Source: Lachnospiraceae bacterium G11
Lineage (GTDB): Bacteria > Bacillota > Clostridia > Lachnospirales > Lachnospiraceae
Assembly (NCBI GenBank): GCA_900103495.1
Contig: FMWZ01000015.1
Span: 1-64,000 of the forward strand
DNA: 64,000 nt
Direction of reading: 5' to 3'
The position numbers and the translations under genes are program-made. The notes beneath the pieces are model-generated. The model did not search any database. It was not told the origin of the DNA and saw only the letters and a program-made list of their open reading frames with translations. This document shows positions 1 to 8,233 of the stretch, one piece after another. Every line of letters starts with the position of its first letter. The first letter of the stretch is position 1.

Positions 1-174
1 AAGATTTCGGTTTCTGATGCCATAATCACCGGACGCGATTTCATGATACATCGGATAAAGAATGCCGAGATTGAGGAAATGCTTCTTCGCTACTTGACCG
101 ATGTTCGTCCGGGAAGGTCTTTTAAAAGAAAGGTTCGCACCAGGCGATACGTGCCTCTTGGCAATCGGGTATAA
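1..174 (+). CDS. C-terminal fragment of an unidentified protein
   Basis: An open frame runs in from the left edge and stops with TAA at 172-174, giving 57 residues. The tail is very basic, with repeated Arg and Lys (PGRSFKRKVRTRRY), which would suit nucleic-acid binding. I do not recognise a family. A hairpin followed by a T-rich stretch lies 28 nt after the stop, which supports this being the true end of a plus-strand gene. A transposase or another DNA-binding protein is possible because the palindromic repeats found nearby often accompany such genes, but nothing in these residues proves it. Confidence 0.4.
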   Translation, partial: KISVSDAIITGRDFMIHRIKNAEIEEMLLRYLTDVRPGRSFKRKVRTRRYVPLGNRV

Positions 175-201
175 ATATAGTTGCCGCTAAAGATCCCATG
201 T

Positions 202-220
202 GACAGGATTGGCTCCTGTC
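202..220 (+). terminator. Probable intrinsic terminator of the left-edge gene
   Basis: GACAGGA and TCCTGTC form a 7-bp stem with a 5-nt loop, followed by TTATTT. It sits 28 nt after the TAA of the plus-strand fragment. The stem is short and the T-run is interrupted. The remaining bases up to 330 show no gene or other signal that I can recognise. Confidence 0.45.
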
Positions 221-330
221 TTATTTGCGTACCACAAACTTGTAAGGAAACCTGGCAGTTAATAAAAATGCTGAATATCGCCACGAAGTTATCGTATTAT
301 CAAGAGATAGAAATCTTAACTTAATGGCAT

Positions 331-355
331 TGGGACTGTCCCCAATTGCACCAAA
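331..355. repeat. GGGGAC-family element, half palindrome
   Basis: Holds GGGACTGTCCCC followed by AATTGCACC, the same right arm seen in the elements at 1226 and 2133. Here the outer left arm (GTGCAATT) is missing, so only half the palindrome remains. It starts directly after the stop codon of the lipoprotein gene on the minus strand, as do the related elements. Confidence 0.7.
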
Positions 356-356
356 T

Positions 357-1202
357 TTAGCGATAGTCGAAGTTCTCGGCTATTGTTAAACCCATTTTTC
401 TTGCGTGGTCGGCTATTATGTCGCCTTGGGATTGATCGTCGGAATAGTCAATTACAATCCAGTAAAAGGGTTCATGGTGATCCTTGGTAAAGGTTGCATA
501 GCCTACGTAGGAATAGGTGTGCTCTAAAAGTGGATCCCCACGATAAGTTTCCGCATCCTTACAAGTCATTGTTCCGGTGCATTTGCAGCAATCATATTGC
601 CCTACTGTTTCCAATTCAGAAGAGTCAACTGTCATCGAAACGGATTCTCTGTCCATATCGTAATGATACCCAAGTTCATAACCCAACAGATATACGGGTG
701 AAAAATACTCTTCTGTGTTTTCTATAACTACAGGCAATATGCTTTGCTCGTCAGTAATCTGGCTCACAAGCTCCTCACATTCATCCTGAATGGGCGCAAA
801 AACGATAAATTCCTCATATTCATCTGTATTTTGATGAGCAACAAGGCTGCTCTTGACAGGTGGGTGATCAGGGAATTTAATAGAAATCGCTGTTTTCATG
901 GTCGTGAAATAACCGTATACTCCCCAATCGCTCAAATCTTCGCACTTATTGTATACTTCTATTACTGTAAGCCCGCTATCACTAAAGTGTGGCCAGTCAT
1001 TAGGATCACCCTTGTCATCTTCTTTGGCCTCAGGCTCCTCAGCCGAAACCTCGGCCTCGGTCTCTGCCTCGATAGCTGTTTCTGAAGAAGCACTCGCTTC
1101 TTCCTTGCTCTCAGACTTATCGCCGCAGGCAATAAGTCCGATTGTCATAGCTGTTGTCATTGCAATAACTGCAATTCTTTTTAGTAAATCTTTTTTCTTC
1201 AT
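357..1202 (-). CDS. Secreted lipoprotein, tandem paralogue A
   Basis: 281 residues. The N-terminus has two or more lysines, a hydrophobic stretch and a lipobox ending LIAC at about residue 26, so signal peptidase II processing and outer-leaflet lipid anchoring are expected. A low-complexity Ser/Glu/Ala linker (about 27-65) follows, then a globular domain with a conserved CCKCTGTMTC cluster near residue 205. I do not recognise the domain. The copy at 1260-2108 is a close paralogue: signal peptide, linker and the central SVSMTVDSSELETVGQYD stretch are identical or nearly so, while the middle of the domain has diverged. This is the last gene of a four-lipoprotein run. The start has AGGGAG upstream. 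Confidence 0.8.
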   Translation of the reverse strand: MKKKDLLKRIAVIAMTTAMTIGLIACGDKSESKEEASASSETAIEAETEAEVSAEEPEAKEDDKGDPNDWPHFSDSGLTVIEVYNKCEDLSDWGVYGYFTTMKTAISIKFPDHPPVKSSLVAHQNTDEYEEFIVFAPIQDECEELVSQITDEQSILPVVIENTEEYFSPVYLLGYELGYHYDMDRESVSMTVDSSELETVGQYDCCKCTGTMTCKDAETYRGDPLLEHTYSYVGYATFTKDHHEPFYWIVIDYSDDQSQGDIIADHARKMGLTIAENFDYR

Positions 1203-1225
1203 TTTTATACTCCCTTTTATTTTTT

Positions 1226-1254
1226 GTGCAATTGGGGCCTGTCCCCAATTGCAC
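1226..1254. repeat. GGGGAC-family palindrome between lipoprotein genes
   Basis: A perfect 12-bp inverted repeat, GTGCAATTGGGG and CCCCAATTGCAC, with a 5-nt loop CCTGT. It lies 5 nt after the stop of the gene at 1260 on the minus strand, and upstream of the gene at 357. It could fold as an RNA hairpin, but no T-run follows on the minus strand, so an RNA-stability or insertion role is as likely as termination. Confidence 0.8.
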
Positions 1255-1259
1255 CAAAT

Positions 1260-2108
1260 TTAGCGATAGGCGATCTCGGCGATTGTGTAGCCCATTTTCC
1301 TTGCGTCGTCGGCTATCATGTCGGCTTTAGATTGATCGTCGGAATAGTCGATTACAATCCAGTAAAAGGGTTCATGGTAGACCTTTGTAAAGGTTGCATA
1401 GGCTACGTAGGAATAGGTGTGCTCTAAAATGGGGCCTTCATGAAAAAGCTCCGAATCCTTACAAGTCATAGTTCCTGTGCATTTGCAGCAATCATATTGC
1501 CCTACTGTTTCCAATTCAGAAGAGTCAACTGTCATCGAAACGGATTCTCTGTCCACTTCGTATATATGATTATCAAGTTCGTACCCCAAATCCTGAACAG
1601 GTGAATAATACTCTTCCGGGTTTCCAACAACTGCCGGTAAAATACTTTTCTCATCCGTAATTTGACTCAATAGTTCCTCTTCGTCATCCCGAATGGGCAC
1701 AAAAACAATGACTTCATCACTTTTTTCATCTACATTCTGAGGGGCGACAAATTTCTTCCCGAAAGGTTTAAACTTCGGAAATTTAATAGAAATTGCTGTT
1801 TTCGTGGTCGTGAAATAACCATAATATCCCCATTCACTCAGGTCTTCGCACTTATTGTATACCTCTATTACATTAGTTCCGCTATCATTAAAGTGCGGCC
1901 AGTCATCAGGATTACCTTTGTCATCTTCTTTGGCCTCAGGCTCCTCAGCCGAAGCTTCAGCCTCGGTCTCCGCCTCGATAGCCGTTTCTGAAGAAGCACT
2001 CGCTTCTTCCTTGCTCTCAGACTTATCGCCGCAGGCAATAAGTCCGATTGTCATTGCTGTTGTCATCGCAATAACTGCAATTCTTTTTAGTAAACCTTTT
2101 TTCTTCAT
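1260..2108 (-). CDS. Secreted lipoprotein, tandem paralogue B
   Basis: 282 residues with the same layout as the gene at 357: Lys-rich start, hydrophobic segment, LIAC lipobox, Glu/Ala/Ser linker, and one unrecognised domain with the CCKCTGTMTC cysteine cluster. The unit offset between the two copies is about 903-906 bp and includes the 5' leader with its AGGGAG ribosome site, so a tandem duplication of gene plus leader is the simplest reading. The variable part lies around residues 100-160, where substitutions and small indels accumulate. The partner or substrate is unknown. Confidence 0.8.
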   Translation of the reverse strand: MKKKGLLKRIAVIAMTTAMTIGLIACGDKSESKEEASASSETAIEAETEAEASAEEPEAKEDDKGNPDDWPHFNDSGTNVIEVYNKCEDLSEWGYYGYFTTTKTAISIKFPKFKPFGKKFVAPQNVDEKSDEVIVFVPIRDDEEELLSQITDEKSILPAVVGNPEEYYSPVQDLGYELDNHIYEVDRESVSMTVDSSELETVGQYDCCKCTGTMTCKDSELFHEGPILEHTYSYVAYATFTKVYHEPFYWIVIDYSDDQSKADMIADDARKMGYTIAEIAYR

Positions 2109-2132
2109 TTTTATACTCCCTTTTATTTTTTT

Positions 2133-2164
2133 GTGCAGGTGGGGACTGCTGTCCCCAATTGCAC
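2133..2164. repeat. GGGGAC-family palindrome, imperfect copy
   Basis: GTGCAGGTGGGGA and TCCCCAATTGCAC pair imperfectly around CTGCTG. It lies four bases after the stop of the gene at 2169 on the minus strand and ends at the 5' leader of the next gene. It is a decayed member of the family at 331, 1226 and 14939. Confidence 0.7.
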
Positions 2165-2168
2165 ATTA

Positions 2169-3491
2169 TCAGGTTCTTTTCGACAGTCCGCCGCCAATGT
2201 ACATCTTTACCGATGAAAATTCCATATCAATGGCCATAAAGGAGTGGGTTTCACCCGCATCGAAATTCACTCCTGTGTAGAATCTGTCTTTAATCACATT
2301 TACAAGATTTCCCTCCGCGTCAAAGAAAAGCAGATAGCCCACTAAATTTGACACGCTGTCAGGGTTATTGTTTGTGGCTGTAGCAGTTACATCATTGTCA
2401 TTTACCTCATACGAGAATGCAATATTCTGAAGACCGGTATGATACCACGGAGTAATGTCGTAACTAAAGAAATACTCTACACTGTCAATGTCATCCCGTG
2501 AAAAATAAGCAAAGAAGACGCTCTCATCTCCCGGCTCAAGGGAGTCTATATGCTCTGTATCGGCATCAACCATATTACCGGAAGCGTCATATGCGATAAA
2601 ATTGGCTTCCATGCCAACAAGCACCTCACTGTTGTTCTTTACCACAAGCACTTCGCGAGTTTCGCTCATTTCATGGTTTACACCCATGTACTCCGTTACG
2701 CCAAAATCACTGTCCTCTACAGTGCTCTCAGGTTTGGCTTTACCGTCATATCCACCCATAAGATAGCATTCAACATGATCATATTCGTCAGGGCAATACA
2801 GGTTTACTCCAATAGTAGCGCCCGGTCTTATCTCGCCGTTAATATCGGCCACATACTCATCAGAAGAATAAATCGCATTTCCGCTTGCATCAAAAAACAC
2901 TGCTCTTGCTTCGATATAAGAGCCTATTATATCTCCCTCATTTTTTACACGAGCAATCACACCTTTATCTATGGGTGACAATTCCATTTTAAGATTGTCA
3001 ACCATAGGTGTATAAAAAGGAGTCTCGTATGTATAGGAGTATTTAACATCACTGATATCGCTAGCATCCTTAACATCATAGAACATAAAGAAAAGTGCGG
3101 CGGAATCTCCCGGTGCAAGGGCTTCCACTTCCTCTTTGCTGTCCTGTAAAACATTGCCGGCAGAATCCATAGCTGATGCCACTCCTGTTAACCTGACAGT
3201 CTCTTCAGAGTTGTTCTTGATAATGCACAGATACTCGGGATTACCGAATTCAGGGGTATAGTTATAATAGGTTTTTTCAAAAAGAGCGTCCCTCTCATCT
3301 GTCTCTTCGGCCGCCTGAGCCCCTTCCTTCTCTTCAGAACCGACTTCTTCTGAGGATGTGGAAACATCCTCCTCTCCACCTATCTTATTGTCATCTGTTT
3401 CTGTCGTTGCAAGCTCAGGTGCGGCGGCATTGGAGCCGCATCCGGCTATCATTGCCGTCGCTAAAAGCAAAACTAATAATTTTCTCTTCAT
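2169..3491 (-). CDS. Secreted lipoprotein with repeated beta-type domains
   Basis: 440 residues. A short signal peptide ends in lipobox MIAGC (Cys about 18), followed by an acidic linker to about residue 65. The rest holds recurring segments built on 'KNNSEETVRL...DSAGNVL...LAPGDSAALFF', again 'KNNSEVLVGMEANFIAYDASGNMV...LEPGDESVFF'. These resemble FxLYD-like or other immunoglobulin-type beta-sandwich domains of Gram-positive surface proteins; the assignment is by pattern only. It is 19 nt from the related lipoprotein upstream, so both are likely co-transcribed. The ligand is unknown. Confidence 0.75.
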   Translation of the reverse strand: MKRKLLVLLLATAMIAGCGSNAAAPELATTETDDNKIGGEEDVSTSSEEVGSEEKEGAQAAEETDERDALFEKTYYNYTPEFGNPEYLCIIKNNSEETVRLTGVASAMDSAGNVLQDSKEEVEALAPGDSAALFFMFYDVKDASDISDVKYSYTYETPFYTPMVDNLKMELSPIDKGVIARVKNEGDIIGSYIEARAVFFDASGNAIYSSDEYVADINGEIRPGATIGVNLYCPDEYDHVECYLMGGYDGKAKPESTVEDSDFGVTEYMGVNHEMSETREVLVVKNNSEVLVGMEANFIAYDASGNMVDADTEHIDSLEPGDESVFFAYFSRDDIDSVEYFFSYDITPWYHTGLQNIAFSYEVNDNDVTATATNNNPDSVSNLVGYLLFFDAEGNLVNVIKDRFYTGVNFDAGETHSFMAIDMEFSSVKMYIGGGLSKRT

Positions 3492-3510
3492 TTTTATACT
3501 CTCCTCTATA

Positions 3511-4785
3511 TTATTCGATGTAGACTAACACATCAGAAAATGCGTATGGATAATCAGCTACCACACATGAACGTGTTTCTCCGGGAAGAAGATCTCCGCC
3601 CTCACTGTTAAAGTAAGCTCGTCTGATATTGAAAAACTTACCTGCCAAATCAAAGTAGAGGATTTGGCAGTACATATTCTTTAGACTTTCAGTTCCGTTA
3701 TTCGTAGCTGTAATGATTACATCCTGGCCATCAATCTCATACGTGTACTCAATATTTTCAAGATCGGAAATACCGTTTTCGCACGTTCTAAAACTATAGA
3801 AAAGGTCTATGTGATCCACATTCACACACATAAGTCTTGCATATAGCACTGCCTCTTGACCGGGTGCCAGACAATCATACTTATTGGTGTTGTCAGACCC
3901 TCCGCCTATTACATTTCCCTTTGAGTCATATGCAACCATATCCACCCTGATTTGGGCATGCTTATCGAAGTTGTTTTTAATTGCCAGCGCTTCCTCAGTA
4001 AGGTACGTTTCGTTCTGATATCTGTACTCGGTCACTTGAAGATCCTTTTCGGAAATGCCCCATTCTTGATGGGGATTTGACAAGTCACATCCACCGTAAA
4101 GATAAACTTCCGCATGATCAAAATGTTCGTAACTGGCAAACTGATAAGTAACGGCTGCTCCCGGTTTTATTTCTCCGTCCAAATCTCCAATATAATCATT
4201 CAGGGCGTAAATAAAATTATCATTTTCATCATAGAAGAATGCCGTAGCCCTTATTTCAGTCCCTGGCAGCTCGCCTTCGTTTCGAGCGATAACCAATAAA
4301 TGGTTTTCATCAATTCTTAACCAGTCGCATTTGATGTCTTTCATTACCGGGGCATAGTCTGTATTAACTTCATATGAAAAGTTATACTCAACATGGTCAA
4401 CTTCCTTAATTCCGGAAAAGCAGTGAGAATAAGCCAACGTTTCGTCAGCACCCAGAAAAGGAAAGCTGCAGCTCTCTGTAGCCAACTCCGCATTCTGCGA
4501 ATCAAAGCCCGTTATATCCACATTCACCCTAACATTCTGATTCGAATTATTTTTCAAAACAAAAGTGTCATAGCATGTTTCTGTGGAGACGAAACCACCG
4601 TATGTCTTCTCAATCAGATCATCCAAATTACCTGTCTCGCCGATGTTTTCTTCCATGGTTTCCGTGGATTGTTCAGTGATGACGGAATCTTCGTTGTCTT
4701 CCGCCTGAGATGCAGGGGCAGAATTTCCCCCGCAGCCTGAAAGCATTAAAGCCCCCAGTAGAAGTGTTAGAATTGTTTTCTTCAT
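3511..4785 (-). CDS. Secreted lipoprotein, paralogue of the 2169 gene
   Basis: 424 residues when started at the ATG at 4783-4785, which has AAGGGAG a few bases upstream and is followed at once by a signal peptide and lipobox LSGC. A longer reading frame exists, but its first 43 residues are not signal-like and run through a hairpin. The mature part repeats the motif 'KNNSNQNVRVNVDITGFDSQN...LGADETLAY' and 'KNNFDKHAQIRVDMVAYDSKG...LAPGQEAVLY', matching the architecture of the neighbour at 2169. The two genes look like an older tandem duplication, since their identity is clearly lower than for the pair at 357 and 1260. Confidence 0.78.
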   Translation of the reverse strand: MKKTILTLLLGALMLSGCGGNSAPASQAEDNEDSVITEQSTETMEENIGETGNLDDLIEKTYGGFVSTETCYDTFVLKNNSNQNVRVNVDITGFDSQNAELATESCSFPFLGADETLAYSHCFSGIKEVDHVEYNFSYEVNTDYAPVMKDIKCDWLRIDENHLLVIARNEGELPGTEIRATAFFYDENDNFIYALNDYIGDLDGEIKPGAAVTYQFASYEHFDHAEVYLYGGCDLSNPHQEWGISEKDLQVTEYRYQNETYLTEEALAIKNNFDKHAQIRVDMVAYDSKGNVIGGGSDNTNKYDCLAPGQEAVLYARLMCVNVDHIDLFYSFRTCENGISDLENIEYTYEIDGQDVIITATNNGTESLKNMYCQILYFDLAGKFFNIRRAYFNSEGGDLLPGETRSCVVADYPYAFSDVLVYIE

Positions 4786-4808
4786 TTTTATTTCTCCCTT
4801 ATATTTTT

Positions 4809-4846
4809 CCGGATGGCCGAAGTCCCCTGAAACTTCGGTCACCCGG
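4809..4846. other. Stem-loop between lipoprotein and ABC permease genes
   Basis: CCGAAGT (4817-4823) pairs with ACTTCGG (4832-4838), flanked by an outer CCGG/CCGG pairing. On the minus strand it lies between the permease stop and the lipoprotein start. It is followed there by A-rich sequence, not T, so it is a poor terminator in that direction; an mRNA processing or stability role is possible. Confidence 0.45.
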
Positions 4847-4861
4847 TATTTATCTTTTATT

Positions 4862-6025
4862 CTACGCCTCCGCCTCCTGTGCTCTTCTTGCGCTGATACT
4901 GTAGGCAATTCCAAGAACCGCTACCGTGAAGGCGGCTATAACGCCGATGTTCTTTAAGAAATCGGGAAGCATGTCGCCTGTCATGCTCTTAATTCCAAAG
5001 AGCATATCTACGTTGCTTGTATACCATGTGGTAGGTATGAACTTTGAGAAAACCTGCATTCCCTTTGTGAAGAACTCTGCCGGAACGAAGATTCCGCCAA
5101 GGAATGAGAGAATCATTGAAAAGCTTACGGAAAAGATTGCGATATGTCCGTCGTGCTTTGCAAAGGTTCCTACAAAGTATCCTAAAGCCATGCAAAAGAT
5201 TGCAAACATTAAAAGGTTAATGAACATGTAAGGTGCAACGGCATTTCCCTTTAACTCATTCAGATTGAAGCCTGTGATAATTCCAACAAAGAGAATGAAT
5301 GCAACAAACATGATGATTAGGTTTCCGGCAACAATGTACAGATTTCTTTTTTTAACAGAAAGGGCTGAGCAGTTCATTCTCTTAATCATGTCAGGCTGAT
5401 TGAAAACCACCATGATTGAAGCGATACAGTGAATAAGCACTGTCATGATTCCGTAGCCTGAAAAGTAGAAGAAATATTTGAAGCTGTCGGATCTCTTTTC
5501 GGAGTTGTCAGGTACATAAGTCTCAGTTGCCGCTTCCTTTGAAAGGTTTGCTGATGCCTTTGAAAGAGCTTCTTTATTGTCAATTCCAAGAGCCTTGTAT
5601 GATCTGAAGGCATTGATAAAACCTTCAATCTTCATATCTACGAAGGCTCCGTTATAGGAGTTTGGGGATGATGTTGAATTAAGCTTTACATCCTCATCCT
5701 TTTCAACTGCCTTTTCAAATCCTTCAGGAATGGTAAGGAGATACTGAATCTCTCCGAAGAAAAGGGCATCCTGAAGTGAGTCATTGTCTGCAGGTGCCTC
5801 CACAAGGTCTTCCACCTCTTCAAGATAGGAAACCAGCGCTTTTGATACTTCACTTTCGTCCTCATCAATTACAGCTACTTTCACCTTAACGCTCTCGAAG
5901 GAATATGTTGTTCCACCGGTACTTAATGAAAGTCCGATACACATGGCAAGAGCAACTCCAAGGTAAATCAGAATTGCTACCATATTTGATTTTGTTATTG
6001 AGAAGAATGTCTTAAACACTGACAT
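4862..6025 (-). CDS. ABC-2 type transporter permease
   Basis: 387 residues with the typical ABC-2 exporter layout: one N-terminal membrane helix (about 15-35), a large extracytoplasmic domain (about 45-180), then five hydrophobic segments (about 190-380). It overlaps the upstream permease gene by 14 bp, so the two are probably translationally coupled and form a heterodimeric membrane part for the ATPase at 7164. Family knowledge suggests export of a peptide, lipid or drug-like compound; the substrate cannot be read from the sequence. Expression is probably controlled by the divergent two-component system at 8234-9969. Confidence 0.88.
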   Translation of the reverse strand: MSVFKTFFSITKSNMVAILIYLGVALAMCIGLSLSTGGTTYSFESVKVKVAVIDEDESEVSKALVSYLEEVEDLVEAPADNDSLQDALFFGEIQYLLTIPEGFEKAVEKDEDVKLNSTSSPNSYNGAFVDMKIEGFINAFRSYKALGIDNKEALSKASANLSKEAATETYVPDNSEKRSDSFKYFFYFSGYGIMTVLIHCIASIMVVFNQPDMIKRMNCSALSVKKRNLYIVAGNLIIMFVAFILFVGIITGFNLNELKGNAVAPYMFINLLMFAIFCMALGYFVGTFAKHDGHIAIFSVSFSMILSFLGGIFVPAEFFTKGMQVFSKFIPTTWYTSNVDMLFGIKSMTGDMLPDFLKNIGVIAAFTVAVLGIAYSISARRAQEAEA

Positions 6026-7151
6026 ATTTATTCCTCCTTACGGCGAAGAAGCTAAGAACCACAAGCACAACCGCTTCAACTGCCAATATAGTCAAACTCT
6101 TTGCGAATCTTGTATAGTCACTGTAAATCGATAATGAGTAGAAGCAATCCGCTATTGCGGAAGAGGGATTCAATCTTGAAACAATGGGAGCAACTCTGTC
6201 CATAAGTCTCTTTAAATCCGGGCTCATAAGTCCGCTTAAGGCACTGGATCCAAGAGAAATTGCTAAGGAGATTGCTATTGTCATTCCCTCGCTTCCCTTT
6301 GCAACGCAGGATGCAAACTGTCCAAGCTCAACTCCCATTACACATCCCAGGAACACCACTGCTATGCAGGGGAGAGGCTGGCTGAACACGGGAATCTTTA
6401 AGATGTACTTAAGATAGGTAACCACCAGCAAAAGTCCCACGAAATGTATACTTACTGCAGCGGCCAGATCTCCCATCATAAGGGTAAGTCTTTTTGTTCC
6501 GGATACCGTTTTTCTGGCACCTATGGGAGAGTTTACAGCCTGTATGTCCTTGCCAAGTACCATTCCTATAAAGCTTCCGAAGAGACAGGCCATTCCTATC
6601 AATGCGTAGAAGTACTGAGCTTCCGTATCGATTTTCTCCCCTCCGAGACTGACTTCTTCTACGTACTCTTTTCTGTTTTCATTTACATCTATAACATCCT
6701 GAATCCTGGTAAAATCAATAGTTGCAGCATCTTCAATAAGTTCAAAGCTTCTTGTGTATTCATCAGCAAATTCTTTTAAGATGCTGGCTCCCAGTCCGCT
6801 CTTACCCATCTCAAGGGTTATTTCATCACCAAGTCTTACTATTCCTACAATGGATTCGTCTTCCAATTTCCCTTCAGCACTTTTTAAATCAAGATTTAAT
6901 ATATTGAAGATTCTCTTTCCGTCCTCAAACTCTACCTTTTCCATCATTTCCACAAAGGAATCGTTCTTTTCGGACTCTGTCTCTTTGACAATGGCTACAT
7001 CGATTGTCTCGATGCTGTTCTTATTTATTGAGTTTCCGAAGGTTACAAAGAAAAGGGTTCCGAGAAGTATCGGATATATGAAAGCCCAGAACACTGACAT
7101 CTTTGTTTTCAAAAGGCTTTTCACTCTGTACTTATATATATGCCAAAACAT
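6012..7151 (-). CDS. ABC-2 type transporter permease
   Basis: 379 residues. An N-terminal helix 'FWAFIYPILLGTLFFVTF' is followed by a roughly 150-residue extracytoplasmic domain and then five or six helices from about 180 onward. It is the first permease after the ATPase (12 nt gap) and overlaps the second permease by 14 bp. The pair has the same fold order but low identity, which suits a heteromeric exporter. ABC-2 exporters next to DesK-type kinases commonly respond to membrane stress or antimicrobial peptides; that is context-based inference here. Confidence 0.88.
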   Translation of the reverse strand: MFWHIYKYRVKSLLKTKMSVFWAFIYPILLGTLFFVTFGNSINKNSIETIDVAIVKETESEKNDSFVEMMEKVEFEDGKRIFNILNLDLKSAEGKLEDESIVGIVRLGDEITLEMGKSGLGASILKEFADEYTRSFELIEDAATIDFTRIQDVIDVNENRKEYVEEVSLGGEKIDTEAQYFYALIGMACLFGSFIGMVLGKDIQAVNSPIGARKTVSGTKRLTLMMGDLAAAVSIHFVGLLLVVTYLKYILKIPVFSQPLPCIAVVFLGCVMGVELGQFASCVAKGSEGMTIAISLAISLGSSALSGLMSPDLKRLMDRVAPIVSRLNPSSAIADCFYSLSIYSDYTRFAKSLTILAVEAVVLVVLSFFAVRRNKYVSV

Positions 7152-7163
7152 TTTCTCTCCTCC

Positions 7164-8099
7164 TTAATCCCTTAACTCTTTTCCTGTAATCTCAAGGAAT
7201 ACATCGTTGAGTGTGGGAAGTTCAGAGTAAACTCTTCCGAAGTTTACATTGTTGTTCTTAAGGTAATCAAGAACTCTTATAAGGTTATGAGTGCCACCCT
7301 TACAGGAAACAAGCAGATGATTTTCTTCATATGTGGCGCTTGTTACATGGGGGAGTTCCTTAATCTCGGGAAGTTTGCTTTCGTCAAAATCAAGAATCTC
7401 AATTCTTATCTTCTCACTGGTGGGAGTCAAAGCCTTAAGCTCATCATTGGTTCCTACCGCAATTGTCTTACCCTTATCAATGATGGCGATTCTTGTACAG
7501 ATCTGCTCAACCTCTTCCATGTAGTGGGATGTGTAGATAATTGTTGCTCCCTGTCTGTTGAGCTCCTTGATTCCCTCTAAGATGTTGTTTCGGCTTTGAG
7601 GATCAACTGCTACTGTGGGCTCATCCATGAAGATAAGTTCAGGTTTGTGAGCGATTCCGCAGGCGATGTTAAGTCTTCTAAGGAGACCACCTGAGAGTTT
7701 CTTAGGATAGAACTTGGTAAAATCTTCAAGTCCTACAAACTTGATAGCCTCATCAACATACTGTTTTCTAAGGGCCTTGTCGGTTACGTATAATCCACAG
7801 AAGTAATCAATGTTTTCTCTGACGGTAAGTTCGTCAAACACTGCTACGTTTTGGAGAACCACGCCGATTTTTCTCTTTAAATCGTAACTGTCAGGCTTCA
7901 TCTCCTGACCGAAGACCTTGATTTCACCCTTTGAATATTTTAAAAGAGAAAGGATACAGTTCATAAGAGTGGATTTACCGGAACCGTTGGGTCCCAAAAG
8001 TCCGAACACCTCGCCTTTGTTAACGCTTATTGACAGGTGATCCAGAGCCACCAGCTCCTTGTATCTTTTCACTAAATTATCAACTCTTACTACTTCCAT
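7164..8099 (-). CDS. ABC transporter ATP-binding protein
   Basis: 311 residues. Walker A GPNGSGKST lies near residue 36, the Q-loop at about 84, the signature LSGGL near 135 (LSGGQ in most relatives, so the last residue is changed), and Walker B LIFMDEPT near 156 followed by the switch histidine in TSHYMEE. A C-terminal extension of about 90 residues is typical of the CcmA/DrrA group of ABC-2 ATPases. First gene of the three-gene operon; AGGAGG lies just upstream of the ATG. It energises the two permeases downstream. Confidence 0.93.
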   Translation of the reverse strand: MEVVRVDNLVKRYKELVALDHLSISVNKGEVFGLLGPNGSGKSTLMNCILSLLKYSKGEIKVFGQEMKPDSYDLKRKIGVVLQNVAVFDELTVRENIDYFCGLYVTDKALRKQYVDEAIKFVGLEDFTKFYPKKLSGGLLRRLNIACGIAHKPELIFMDEPTVAVDPQSRNNILEGIKELNRQGATIIYTSHYMEEVEQICTRIAIIDKGKTIAVGTNDELKALTPTSEKIRIEILDFDESKLPEIKELPHVTSATYEENHLLVSCKGGTHNLIRVLDYLKNNNVNFGRVYSELPTLNDVFLEITGKELRD

Positions 8100-8196
8100 A
8101 ACGACCTCCTAAAGTCAATTAATTGTTTCGTTGTCTTACATGTACCATATTAAACTGTCATTAATCACTCCGTAAGTGAAGTGTGTAATGAAATGT

Positions 8197-8214
8197 ATAT
8201 GACAAATGTCATAT
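8197..8214. promoter_or_regulatory. Palindromic operator in the divergent region
   Basis: ATATGAC-AAAT-GTCATAT is an inverted repeat with 7-bp arms and a 4-bp spacer. It sits between the ABC operon and the two-component genes and overlaps the proposed -35 of the kinase promoter. Two-fold sites of this form are typical for NarL/LuxR-type regulators such as the one encoded at 9343, so autoregulation and control of the exporter are likely. This assignment is inference. Confidence 0.6.
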
Positions 8215-8227
8215 TTTGTTCTATACT
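8199..8227 (+). promoter_or_regulatory. Promoter of the two-component system
   Basis: ATGACA (8199-8204), a 17-bp spacer, and TATACT (8222-8227). Seven bases after the -10 comes the ATG at 8234, so the start site would fall on or next to the start codon and the mRNA would be leaderless. Confidence 0.5.
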
Positions 8228-8233
8228 TGGCTT

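Noticed and set aside
4809-4846. Hairpin as terminator for the ABC permease operon
   Set aside because: On the minus strand it is followed by A-rich sequence and not by T.
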